NCBI GenBank assembly: GCA_947650285.1
Contig: CANTFL010001360.1
Span: forward strand, 62,001-126,000
Direction of reading: 5' to 3'
Source: Hyaloperonospora brassicae
Taxonomy: Eukaryota; Oomycota; Peronosporomycetes; Peronosporales; Peronosporaceae
DNA length: 64,000 nt
Shown here in pieces: positions 1-10,100 of this stretch. The position numbers and the translations under genes are program-made. The stretch's first letter is position 1. Every line of letters starts with the position of its first letter. Below the pieces are notes generated by a model, which ran no database searches, was not told where the DNA came from, and was given only the letters and a program-made list of their open reading frames with translations.

Positions 1-742
1 TCTCGACAGAGCCTTGAAGGCACGTCGTGTCGACGATGAGGAAATGAAACTCACATTTGCTCAAACCCACTTGGCAGGACGTGCCAAAACTTGGTCCCTA
101 GGACTCGAGAGTAGAGACCCACATGTGTTTAGGTCGCTATATGACTTCAAGTCCCGGCTCAGACAAACGTTTGAGCCGCCACGAGCTGAGTTCAGGGCTC
201 ATTCTGAGCTCCTGATACTCAAGCAGGGTAAGCGTCATGTGCACGCTTACGCACAACGTATACGACTCCTAGCGAGTAGTATAACTGCCAACCCAGTTCA
301 TGAACACACGTTAAATACGGTGTTCATGCAAGGGCTCGCGGAAGGGCCCGTCAGGAGCCACCTGTTCCGCCTTGAGCTGAATGCGCTTGGAGAAGCGATA
401 TCAGCCGCGGAACAGGAAGACTTTAGCATGAGACAGGCTCATGCTAGCTCAAACTCTTACCGTCCACCGAGACGACAAGAGATCGGAGGTCCAGAACCAA
501 TGGACCTCTGCTATGTAGAGAACGAGAGACCTCGCTCTTCGAACAACAAGCGATTGCAGAGGTGCAATCGCTATCAGAAGTTAGGGCACTACGCATACGA
601 GTGTAGTGCTCCACGCCCAGTACCAAACAGTACTGAGCGAAATGGACGTCCATTCGCCAAAAAGGGCAATGGGCGTGGGTCCAGCGCTGTTGCGAAGCCG
701 CAACAGAGAGACGGACCATCAAAAAATTGTCGGGGTCAGTAG
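1..742 (+). pseudogene. gag: Gag, 3' part (E1)
   Basis: The frame is open from the window start to a TAG at 740-742. It matches the Gag of copy E2 from about E2 residue 142 to the end, so the N-terminal part is missing. The retrotransposon Gag core (LTFAQTHLAGRAK, then FRSLYDFKSRLRQTF) is followed by a basic segment and a zinc knuckle. E2 has CNRC-x4-H-x4-C; here the second Cys is Tyr (CNRYQKLGHYAYEC), which should weaken zinc binding. Gag packages element RNA into cytoplasmic particles. The last codons overlap pol in the -1 frame. Confidence 0.9.
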
Positions 743-761
743 GGGCGGAGCGCCCTACTGA
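721..761 (+). promoter_or_regulatory. Predicted -1 ribosomal frameshift signal between gag and pol (E1)
   Basis: The gag frame reads TCA AAA AAT TGT, giving the slippery heptamer A AAA AAT at 721-727. After an 8-nt spacer (728-735), TCAGTAGGG (736-744) pairs perfectly with CCCTACTGA (753-761) across the loop GCGGAGCG. The gag stop TAG at 740-742 sits inside the stem. Pol continues in the -1 frame. The same heptamer, spacer length and stem are in copy E2. This is the standard architecture of a -1 frameshift site; that it works is inference. Confidence 0.8.
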
Positions 762-3700
762 TCCAGCAACCTCAATAGAATTTGCAAATCTCTTGACGAT
801 AGTTCCTCCAGATACAAAATCATTGTGTGTCTCTGCACCTGGTGATGACTTTTCGCTCATCACCTTGAAGCTGGAAGCGACAAATGATTTGTCGCTTCGT
901 GCCCTAGTAGACTGTGGGGCGTCGAAAAACTTTGTTCGTCGCCAGTCACTAGAGGGTCGTAGGCTCAAGTTCGTTGAGCGCAACATTCCCCTCACGAGGA
1001 TGACGGTGCGCCTTGCAACAGGCGCATCGATAACCGTTGAGAAACGTGTAGTAGGAATCCACTACACGTTGGAGGGCGAACAGTACGATGATGACTTCAT
1101 CGTACTAGATCTGGATGACAAATTTGATGTCATCCTGGGATTACCTTGGCTCAGAAAGTACAAGCCAAGAGTGAGCTGGAAGCATCGATCCGTGAAGATG
1201 CCTGCCGCTTGTTCATCAGATGGCCATCTGATGAACATCTTGGAGCGTCCACAAGCGTGTGGATGTTCTGCGAGTGAGTGCGATGGCCTCACTTGCGGTA
1301 CGGTCGTTAGCACGACTGCACAAGATCACAGTGTAGCTGATCACTACACTGTGGAGCAAGCTCCCGGCGGCTGTACAGAAGTACAGGCTGCGCCGAAGGT
1401 CCACCACTCGAATAAGTCGAGTGGACCGGGACATGGATGCATACCTAGTGGGCAGCATCTTAGACAGAAGAAACCTGTTGCCCCCAAAGGGCAACATGGA
1501 AATCCTAGGTCAACTGGAAAGTCGACCGTAGAGGATCGGTCCCTGACTGTGGTTGCACAGCCACAGTCAGAAGACGTCGAGGGAATAAGTCCTCACGTAC
1601 TCGAGGAAGGAATTCCTCAAGAGTCACTTTCTGAGGGATCAGGACCTCAGCAACCTGTGGAAAGAAGTTCCCAGGACGAAACCAAGACGTTGAACGTCTT
1701 GGTTAATGACGGATCAAGCGTAGGTGCTTATACGCTTGATCTGATTGTGCCTCCGAAGTTAACTTCGGAGACAACTCAGTTGCCAACGCTAGAACCGAAA
1801 CGGTTCTTGCGTGATCTGCGTATTGCCAAAGTCAAGCAGATCTGAATACTCGTCACAGAGGATGGGTATGTGGCCGATATTCGATCGGCAACAGTATTTG
1901 CTGAGAACGAACGGGTTCTTAGCAGCTCATCGATGGATGAAATGTCCTCGATGAGTAGACTCAAATTGAACGATACGCGTCCCAATCCTGTAAGTCACTT
2001 CAGGCAAATCCTTTGTATAAGGATTTGATCGAATTCGAGGATGTGCTCCCTGAATCCGTACCGTGCGAGTTGCCTAAGGACAAAGGCACTCGACACGAGA
2101 TCGAGCTCAGATCGGGCTCGAAGTATTGTGTCATGAAGCAGTGGCCACTGACTCGTGAACAAGTACTAGCGATCGACAAGTTCTTTGCCGATCGCTTAGC
2201 AGCGGGCCATGTGAGGGAATCAACATCCCCTCACAGCTCTCCGACCTTCTGTGTGCGAAAGGCCACAGGAAGGTGGCGGATAGTGTACGCATTCAACAAA
2301 TTGAATGCTGCAACGGTACCGGCTCAGACGCCGATACCGAGGAAGGACGTAATCATAGATGGTATGTCAAAGAGTACCATCTTTTCGTCCATGGATCTGA
2401 TGGATGGGTTCTATCAGATTCTCATGCGTGAACGGGATGTCCCGTTCACGGCAGTGAGTACCTTCAGCGGGATGCTGTGGGAGTGGCTAGTGATGCCACA
2501 GGGGCTGAGCAATGCCCCTGCAACATTCAACAGATGTGTCACAAATCTGTTGAGACCGGTGCGAGACTTCGCGCCGAGTTACTTCGACGATGTGTTCGTC
2601 CATAGCCGGGCTATGGACGGAAAGACGGACGTTGAAGTTCACAGAACTCACGTTCGTCAGGTTCTTCAACTTATGCGCAAGCATAAGTTGTACGACAACC
2701 TCAAGAAGTGTATATTTGCGGCAAGCGAAATATCACTTCTTGGGTGCATCGTCGGCAAATACGGCGTCCGCCCTGATCCTGAGAAGATCAAGGCGATCAC
2801 CGACTGGCCAGTGCCAGTCGATGTCAAGGGACTTCGTAAGTTGCTTGGCTTAGCGGCGTACTTGCACAAGTACTCGCGCAACTACGCCGATATAACTGTT
2901 CATCTTTCTTGCTTGCTCAAGAAAGATGTGAAGTGGTCATAGAGCGCTGACTGTCAGCGTTCCTTTAAAAGCATCAAGAAAAGCTTGATGCAATAGTACA
3001 TCTTGGCGATTGCAGATCAGGACAGACCTTTTCATGTGGTCTGTGACACCAGTGATTTTGCTATCGGCTGTGTGTTGATGCAGTATGACACAGACGGCGC
3101 AGAGCGCGTCGTCTGCTATCAATCGCGTCAGCAGCAACCATCTGAACGCAATTATTCAGTTCATGAAAAGGAACTACTTGCCATGAAGTATGCACTGGCT
3201 AAGTTCCAGGTCTATCTCTTGGGAGATAGACCGTTCATCGTCTGTACGGACCATGCGTCACTACGCACGGCCGTAAACAGTCCACACCTCTCGCAAACAA
3301 TGGCGAGGTGGCTGTCCTTCTTCGCGGAGTATAACTTCTCCGTGGAGTATAAACCAGTACGACTCGATGTCGTCGCTGATGCACTCTCGCGCCGGTCCGA
3401 TTTCGAGCCGGACGCACAATCCAACAGTGAGGATAAGCCCACTGTTGCGACACTGTCAGTCAGTGTTCCGTCGTCAAGCTTAATTGACGACGTACGAAAG
3501 GCATACGCAGTAGATAAGGATCTTCTGCGATTAATGGATCATCTGTTGAATCCATCCAGTAAATCATTGAAAGATTTACCGGCTTTGTACCGATCCTCCT
3601 CGGATCGGTATACGACACGCAACGGGTTGTTGTCTTATACAGCCGTAGACGGCGACACGCCTCGTGTCGTCGTCCTCGCTCATGATGATTTGCTTATACG

Positions 3701-5632
3701 CATCATGTTATGAATGACACGATGCGCCATCAGGTGGTCATCGTGGGAGAGAAAAGACTTACCTCACGGTGAGTCGTGAATTTTACTGGCCCCGCCAGTA
3801 TCAGCTTGTACGCAAGAACATACGTGCTTTCGAGGTTTGTCAACGGGTGAAGTTTAGTCCTTCATCCCGTGCGCCATTGCAGCCTCTGCCGGTCCCGGCA
3901 GAGTGTTGGGAGTCCGCGTCCATGGACTTTGTCTTCGGGTTTCCCGAAGACGCTCACAAGAATATTGGTATCTTGTGTTCGTTGACCGATATAGCAAGAT
4001 GGTGCATCTTGCTGCAGTGCCCGAGTCCATCACGGCACCCGGCTGTGCTCGTATCTTTCTCGACACGATCTTCCGACTCCACGGGTTGACCCGTGAACTC
4101 GTATCCGACTGTGACCCTCGATTCACGGCCTAATTTTGGCAAACTGTGTTCCGCACATTAGGAACAAGATTGAAGATGTCTACTTCTACCCATCCCGAAA
4201 CAGATGGTCAGACGGAACGTGCGAACCGTGTCCTCGAAGAGATCCTTTGAGGATATGTCCACCCGTTTTCGAGTTGGAGCGAATTCCTACCCATGGTGGA
4301 ATTTGCCATCAATAATTTGGTGCATGCTTCCACACAGCACACACCATTTTACGTGAATGGCCTAAGCCATCCACGTGTGCCCACCCTTCTAGAGTGTGAC
4401 TCTTGGATAAGGGGGGAGGGACTCGCTCGAGCAAAAACCGTTTTGCCTCTTGTTCATCACGTATCACCGCTAACACCGATACGGGTGATGCCGATGTCGA
4501 CGTTGTCGACATCGAGGAAATCGAGTTTAGCAGTAGCGATGACGCTGCTGCTACATCAGACAATGATGACGATGCTGGGATATTCAGCATCGTCAACGAT
4601 TATTCCAGCGAGGGCGAAGACAACCTCGCTGAAGAAGAGAAGAATCTCTTAGCAGTGCGCACGAAGCGCACTGAAAGACAAAACAAAGAGTCAGCAGAGA
4701 ACTTCCTGCTGACTCGAGAAGCGGTAGTCCGTTTCGTTCAGGACTCCATCGCAAATGCGGTGGACCTTCAGAAACGGAACTCAGACAAGAATGGAAGAGC
4801 AAATGTTCTTTCATTTAATGTTAATGACCTAGTACTACTGTCTACGGTAAACGTACCTGAACACGCAGTCACCAGTGTCGGCAGTAGTAAACTACTGCCG
4901 AAGTACATTGGGCCGTTTCGAGTGTTGCATCGCAAAGGCAATGCATACACGATCGAATTGCCACGTAAGATGCGCACGCATCCTACGTTTTACGTGGGGA
5001 GGCTTAGGCCGTACTGTCAGTACGAACCTTCTTCTTCCGGTGAAGATAGCCCCTACGTTCAAGAACATCCATCAAGTTCTTGCTTTCGCGCTCCAGACGA
5101 TCCGTCTGGTCGCGCAGATATGATACCTCGGAACTCAACCGAGATATCTACCCGCGAGCTGTCGCCAGCTCGCCAAATAGGAAGCAGACATCCCGCTCGA
5201 CCTGAAGCTGCGCTGTGGCATAATCGGCGCGATCTCTCGCCCGATCAGCCTCGTGATCCTTTAGGTTCTTCCGCACGGTATCAGTCAAAGCGTAGCGCCG
5301 GTCGCGCTCGTGCTTCAAGTCATCGCGCAATCGATGAATTGCGCGATCCAGCTCGTAAGGGTCGAGATGGTGAGCCGAATCATCTGGAGGAGGTATTTCC
5401 TCCTCCACCACATCCTTTGGTGGATGCTCACGGTGATCAACGCTTTCTAGTGGAGCGTATCTTGAATCACCGTGACGATTCAGGATCAAGGACGAGCTAC
5501 CTCGTCCAGTGGCGGGGGTATCCACCCTGTTGGACCAGCTGGGAGCCCCGCTCTCAGCTGTTGATGGATGTTGAAGGTCTCGTCCGCCAGTATGACGAGA
5601 CCCATCCGATGAGTCCTCGGGACCATCGGTAA
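727..5632 (+). pseudogene. pol: Pol: protease, RT, RNase H, integrase, chromodomain (E1), broken
   Basis: Segments can be placed by comparison with copy E2. Protease lies in 727-1845 (active-site LVDCGAS). RT lies in 2013-2942 (YFDD). RNase H starts at 3003 (CDTSDFAIG). The integrase zinc and core region lies in about 3720-4400. The integrase tail with GPF motif and a chromodomain lie in 4403-5632 ([12 protein letters not shown] to VRQYDETHP), open to TAA. Lesions include TGA at 1843-1845, TAG at 2940-2942, another stop near 2996, and frameshifts near 3713 and through the integrase core. The frame break at the G6 run 4411-4416 is shared with E2 and so is not a private lesion. The chromodomain frame is intact here but shifted in E2. 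Confidence 0.92.
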
Positions 5633-6607
5633 ACAGGCGCCCTAGGCGCTTGTAGACGGATTGCAAGTTTGCAATCGCGTCACGCATCTCCTCCGAGAGA
5701 TGTGCCCTTCCCCAGAGCGAACTTAGGGAACAAACGTCCCTATGTGCACGCTGCGAGTTGTCAACACAACTCGCACAAGGGTCTCCCCATGTGAGGCAAG
5801 GAATGCCTGCCTCACTCGACAAACAGTGCAACCGGTACCTGGCACCGGTTGGCGTTCGCTTTTCGAACCTGAGGCGTGTCGGCTCAAGTTTCTGAGCCAC
5901 CCTTCTCGTCCAAAATTCTTTACAGTTTGGACGAACGCGTTCCACGCAGCCAAAAGCGAGGCTTTGTCACGCTTTTGATTGCTGTTGTACCATCGATGTC
6001 TAAGGAAGACATCGAGATAAAAGTCTTCTTCAGCGCGAAAGTTGCTCGCGCTGGGAATCAAACCGTGAAGCTCAGTCGCATCGAATAAGGGTATTCGATG
6101 GTGTTGGCTTGTCTCGTGAGACAAGCCATTGATGAGCCGTTCGGGCAAGCGCCAGGGCTTGACCTCACCACGCTTCAATGTGGTACCTGTTTCGGTACCA
6201 CGGTTGTCATTTTGACGATGGGTTGCACCATCGTCAGGTCGCTCGTGCGAAGGAGCACGAGCTGACTTCGGTGATGAGCAAACATACTCATCATCAGATT
6301 CGTCATCACTGCCGAACAGACTATGTTGCAACTCACGAGTCCGTTCGTTCGGCAGTGGCCTTGGCGAACACTGAGGCGTCACCGGTGAGCTAGACGCCTC
6401 TGCAGCATTGCCCGAGTCAGACACGTCTGACTCGCCAGAGTAGATGACCTAAATGTCGGGGTCATCATGCGCACGCGGTGCTCTACCGCGTGCACCTGCA
6501 GCACCTCTTGCTGCAGGCGAAGAACGAGCAGCAGACGACGAATCGTCTGCCGCAGAAGCTGGCACAGGCACAGACTCTGTGTGCCTTGAGTCACCCCGCA
6601 TAGACAT
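5004..6607 (-). pseudogene. Antisense gene of the Gypsy family, E1 copy, broken
   Basis: Read on the strand opposite gag-pol, this matches the antisense ORF of E2 almost end to end. The start ATG at 6607 begins MSMRGDS as in E2. Three lesions break it: a stop near 6449, a one-base deletion near 5885-5895, and a TAG at about 5148 (GAG in E2). Beyond that TAG the frame stays open through the coiled-coil end ([14 protein letters not shown]) to the same TAA at 5004-5006 used by the E2 reading. Over about 90 codons shared with E2 I counted 10 codons with only silent differences and 11 with replacements, fewer replacements than drift alone would give. Function unknown. Confidence 0.75.
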
Positions 6608-6727
6608 GTTAGCTATGCGAGGTCGAGCGGAAAGTGAATGGAACGGACCCAACAAGTGCTCCCTGTCCCAATGGTGACCAACGGGTGGCCGCCGCTATTT
6701 TCGATAGTCACACGGTGACTATCAGTT

Positions 6728-6737
6728 AGGGGGGTGA
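6728..6737 (+). other. Polypurine tract (E1)
   Basis: AGGGGGGTGA lies immediately upstream of the 3' LTR start TGTAACGGGGC, the expected place for the plus-strand primer of reverse transcription. E2 has the same tract with one more G. Confidence 0.75.
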
Positions 6738-7129
6738 TGTAACGGGGCAGCCCGTTACATGGAATTGTCACTTTAAGAATAGTGACAGTACAGAATATGA
6801 AGTTGAATATTCTTTAAACAATATCACCGAAGCGGTGATATTGAAGGGTCGACCAAAGAGTCTGTTGATTGGTTGATATCTTGATGATATCAACCCACCA
6901 ATCGCCGCAAGACGCGCGCAATGAGTGGTGACGAGACGTCACCATACATTCAGTTATATTAGCATAATTAAGTTAAGTCAAACAGAGAGACAGTAGTTAA
7001 AAGACTTAATTATATTAATATAACATTTCTGCTTTTACCCTACCTACGCTTCCTCGCTTGCCTTGTGTACGTCTGTCGGGGCACCCGAAACCCTTGCATT
7101 AAGTTCACGCAAGGGTGTGCCCCGTTACA
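6738..7129 (+). repeat. 3' LTR of Gypsy copy E1
   Basis: The 392-bp LTR begins TGTAACGGGGC and ends GCCCCGTTACA, an 11-bp perfect terminal inverted repeat. It aligns along its length with the reverse complement of the E2 LTRs. It contains a string of perfect hairpins. One is CAATATCACCG/CGGTGATATTG (6819-6843), where E2 has an A-T pair instead of the loop-closing G-C. Another pair of arms is GGTTGATATC/GATATCAACC. It should carry promoter and polyadenylation signals, which I did not locate. Confidence 0.92.
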
Positions 7130-10100
7130 CTCAGCAACTATGCAACGACGCTCGACCTTCTACCCTGCTCGTCAATGCATTTGAAATATTAGTGTAGATA
7201 AATGTCAGCAAAACTTCATCGTTATAGTGAATGCCGGACTTGTTTTCTATTGTCCTAATTATGTGCTTAAACTCATACATCGATCAGTTTATTAAGTGCG
7301 AAATCATTTCTGCGTGCATTTTTAGTTCGACATTTGGTGTCGAAAATACTAAGTTTTATGAAGAAAGGACAAGTGTCCATCATTACGGAGTGCATCATGA
7401 AGTAGTTATGCGATTTACGCAACACCGAAGATGCGGCGACTGATCCTGTACCTTCCAAATGATGTATAAATTTCATTTTTTTAAATAAAGAAGTGTTTTA
7501 TCGCTAAAACTTTGTGATAGTGGTACACCTGGGCGTGCTTTTATTTGAAACGGTTTGTGAATAAACACGTGTACTCAGTGATTTACCACGTTTGTAAGTT
7601 AGTGCTGTACGAAGTGCTTTGCTGGGATCAAACATGTGTCTGCCACCTCTAAGACGCCAATCATATTTTCTTCGGCAGAGAGTGAATCCAGATGACTACT
7701 AACTTCAATGGGCCTATATCATCTACTTCCACAGACAGCAAAAAAGTTGCTCTTAGGGCAGTTAAAGAAAGCCAATATTAATAACGTGTGTTTAAAAGCT
7801 TTGCTTGTTGCTAAATCGTGTATCACATATAGAAGCAATCTGTGTAAGTCGTACACTCTGTATTCTAATGTGACTTTATTAAACTTTCGAGTCTTTATCT
7901 AGTGACCGCTTGATTTGGACAGGGCAGCCTTCACTTTTTATGACCCAGGACAATCAAAAATACAAAAAAGGATACAAATACAGACACTGTTTTTTAAAAA
8001 AATCAGTGCAGGCTGGTGCTATAAATTCTTACGTACGATGTACTTGCAGAGAAAGATTTAATCTACAAAACATTAATGTGTAGAAGAAAAAAGTAGATCT
8101 GCATTTATTCAGTATATGTCTTGTGAAAAATTCATTTGGATGATGTTTTAGCAGTCGTGGAGTCCAGACTACTATTATACCACCATCTGTTGTGGAACTA
8201 GCAGCTACAATATATTATGTTGGGAAACGTTACGGCCTACATCAACTGATTTTTAAAGCTACGCTGAAAATGACTAACACAGTAAAAACCTGTAATTTTA
8301 CATAATTTGGTCAAAACTTACATTTCACCCAATATGATGTCAATTACCTTTCACAGCTTCTTTCCATCTTTTCTGTAAAACTTTGCAGTCTTCGGAATCT
8401 TAATCGAGTAAAAATTGTATATTTTGTCGGCTCTTTATGCCATTTATCCATTTTCAATATTTAAGCAATTCAACCATACATAAAGGATCACTCGTACATT
8501 CTGTTATGGGAAATTATTCTATCAGGAAGCAATTTTATAATTAATAATGACACATTTTCAATAGGCAGAATCCGGATAGCGGCTTGTGCGCGGTATTTCT
8601 AATTGATTTAAAATTGGGGGCACCTGACCCAATTGATTGCCAGCAATAATATAAAGGTTTATCTTTAAGTGGTTCCCATGAGCTAGGAATCTTGTTTGCC
8701 ATTTTTGCGAATGATAAAGACACAAATAAACAGAGTCACATTCAACTTATCGATAAGAGCGCTTCCACGAAGCTTTTTGAGTGTGCGACGGTAACGGATC
8801 CCTCACCCCAGTACAGACAGGCAACCGCAGCTTCGCTACACTTAGTAGGAAACTTCGTCAGTTCGACCATGTGCAAGGTCAAGCCATTTCTACCTCTTTC
8901 AGTAGCCGATGACAGCTTTAAGCTCATAGTATGTATACTTACTTGCACTGCAGGACCCAGACATAGTTACCCACACGCGTAGACGCCTTTATGCAAAAGT
9001 TGTTGGCCCCACTACGGCAGGTCACATACCAAATAGCGTCGGCCATGCCAGCTCGATTTGTATCATTGTCAGACTAAAGGCCCAGCCTCGTCCGATCTTG
9101 CTTATCATATAGTACGTCACCGAAAAGTAAAATGAAATGACCGCCATTTACATTTAAAAGTTTGAGATTACTATGGTAGTTGGCATGCTATATATGTTAA
9201 AACTTAAGCATTCATTGAAGGAAATGAATTGAATTCGATCGCGCGCCAGATGCGTTTCGGCCCCCTACCAGGAGTCGTGTCAGTGGCTTGTCAAATTACA
9301 TGTTAGAACTATTATACCTATGTCTTTGTGGTGCCTAATACAATACAAAGAACTGTATAGAACATTTCACATATGCCCTAGCAAAGGTTTAATCGCTGGT
9401 GTCAATCCAAAGGCACATTGCACTTCCAACACTATATATATATACATATATTGGGAGCAGGTTGCTAGCCATCTCTCAATTGATTGAAAGATCTATCAAA
9501 TATATTTTACATTGTAGCACGATATCCAAGGGTTATTATCCACAAGAGGATTGCTCGAGGTACAGAATTTGAGCATTATTTCACCGCCTGATCAAGCTTA
9601 TCAGGTGCGATCACTCCTCTGTACCGATCAGTATATTAATCATTTTGAAGATGATGTCAAGGTATAAAAAAAGAGGCTACTAGTTATATATAAACAATTT
9701 GCAAGTGGTACATGTGACTGTGTCGATGAAGGGTCTTTGCCAATGATGTTGCTGACAATAAAATGTTTCGAATATATGTTGTAAAATCACATAATTATTT
9801 GTGATGTCGATCCCAGTCATTCCAATATGAAAGACAGAACCGGATTTTTGACAGCAAGCCACCGGAAACCGACGTCAACTTCTGTCCATTAATGATGAAG
9901 GATTACAAATTGATCCGTGACAGCGTATCACCAAAATGTGAGACCGGCTATCAATGAGATTAAATTCAACTATAAATCTGGGACGAGTAATATGTTCCAC
10001 TATAGTGAAAGAGATAGGTGTACGCGTCAAATTGAGACAGATCGGAGTATGCTGATATGTATTCATTAGTGCTCAAATAAGCGTTTCAGATCGGGGTGTG

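Larger units (their letters stand above)
1..6737. repeat. Dense lattice of short perfect inverted repeats in Gypsy coding DNA (E1)
   Basis: Perfect inverted repeats with arms of about 7-13 bp and short loops recur through gag, pol and the antisense region. Examples: 549-572 (AGCGATTGC arms); 1211-1236 (26-nt palindrome, no loop); 1327-1353 (CACAGTGTAG arms); 1543-1570 (CTGACTGTGG arms); 1681-1703 (ACCAAGACG arms); 1712-1741 (GATCAAGCGTA arms); 1751-1770 (20-nt palindrome); 2667-2690 (CAACTTATGC arms); 2901-2928 (CATCTTTCTTG arms); 6106-6127 (GGCTTGTCTC arms). In 1200-1950 I listed about 14. Nearby host genes and the Copia element do not show this by eye. Cause unknown. Confidence 0.8.
1..7129 (+). 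mobile_element. Ty3/Gypsy chromovirus copy E1, 5'-truncated by the window edge, decayed
   Basis: This is the 3' seven kilobases of an LTR retrotransposon, running from mid-gag through pol to a 3' LTR at 6738-7129. The order gag, protease, RT, RNase H, integrase, chromodomain is that of Ty3/Gypsy chromoviruses. The same family appears complete at 45639-53617 in the opposite orientation, and comparing the two shows E1 has several stops and frameshifts. Its 5' LTR lies outside the window, so target-site duplication and age cannot be judged. It also carries a broken copy of the family's antisense gene at 5004-6607. Confidence 0.95.
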
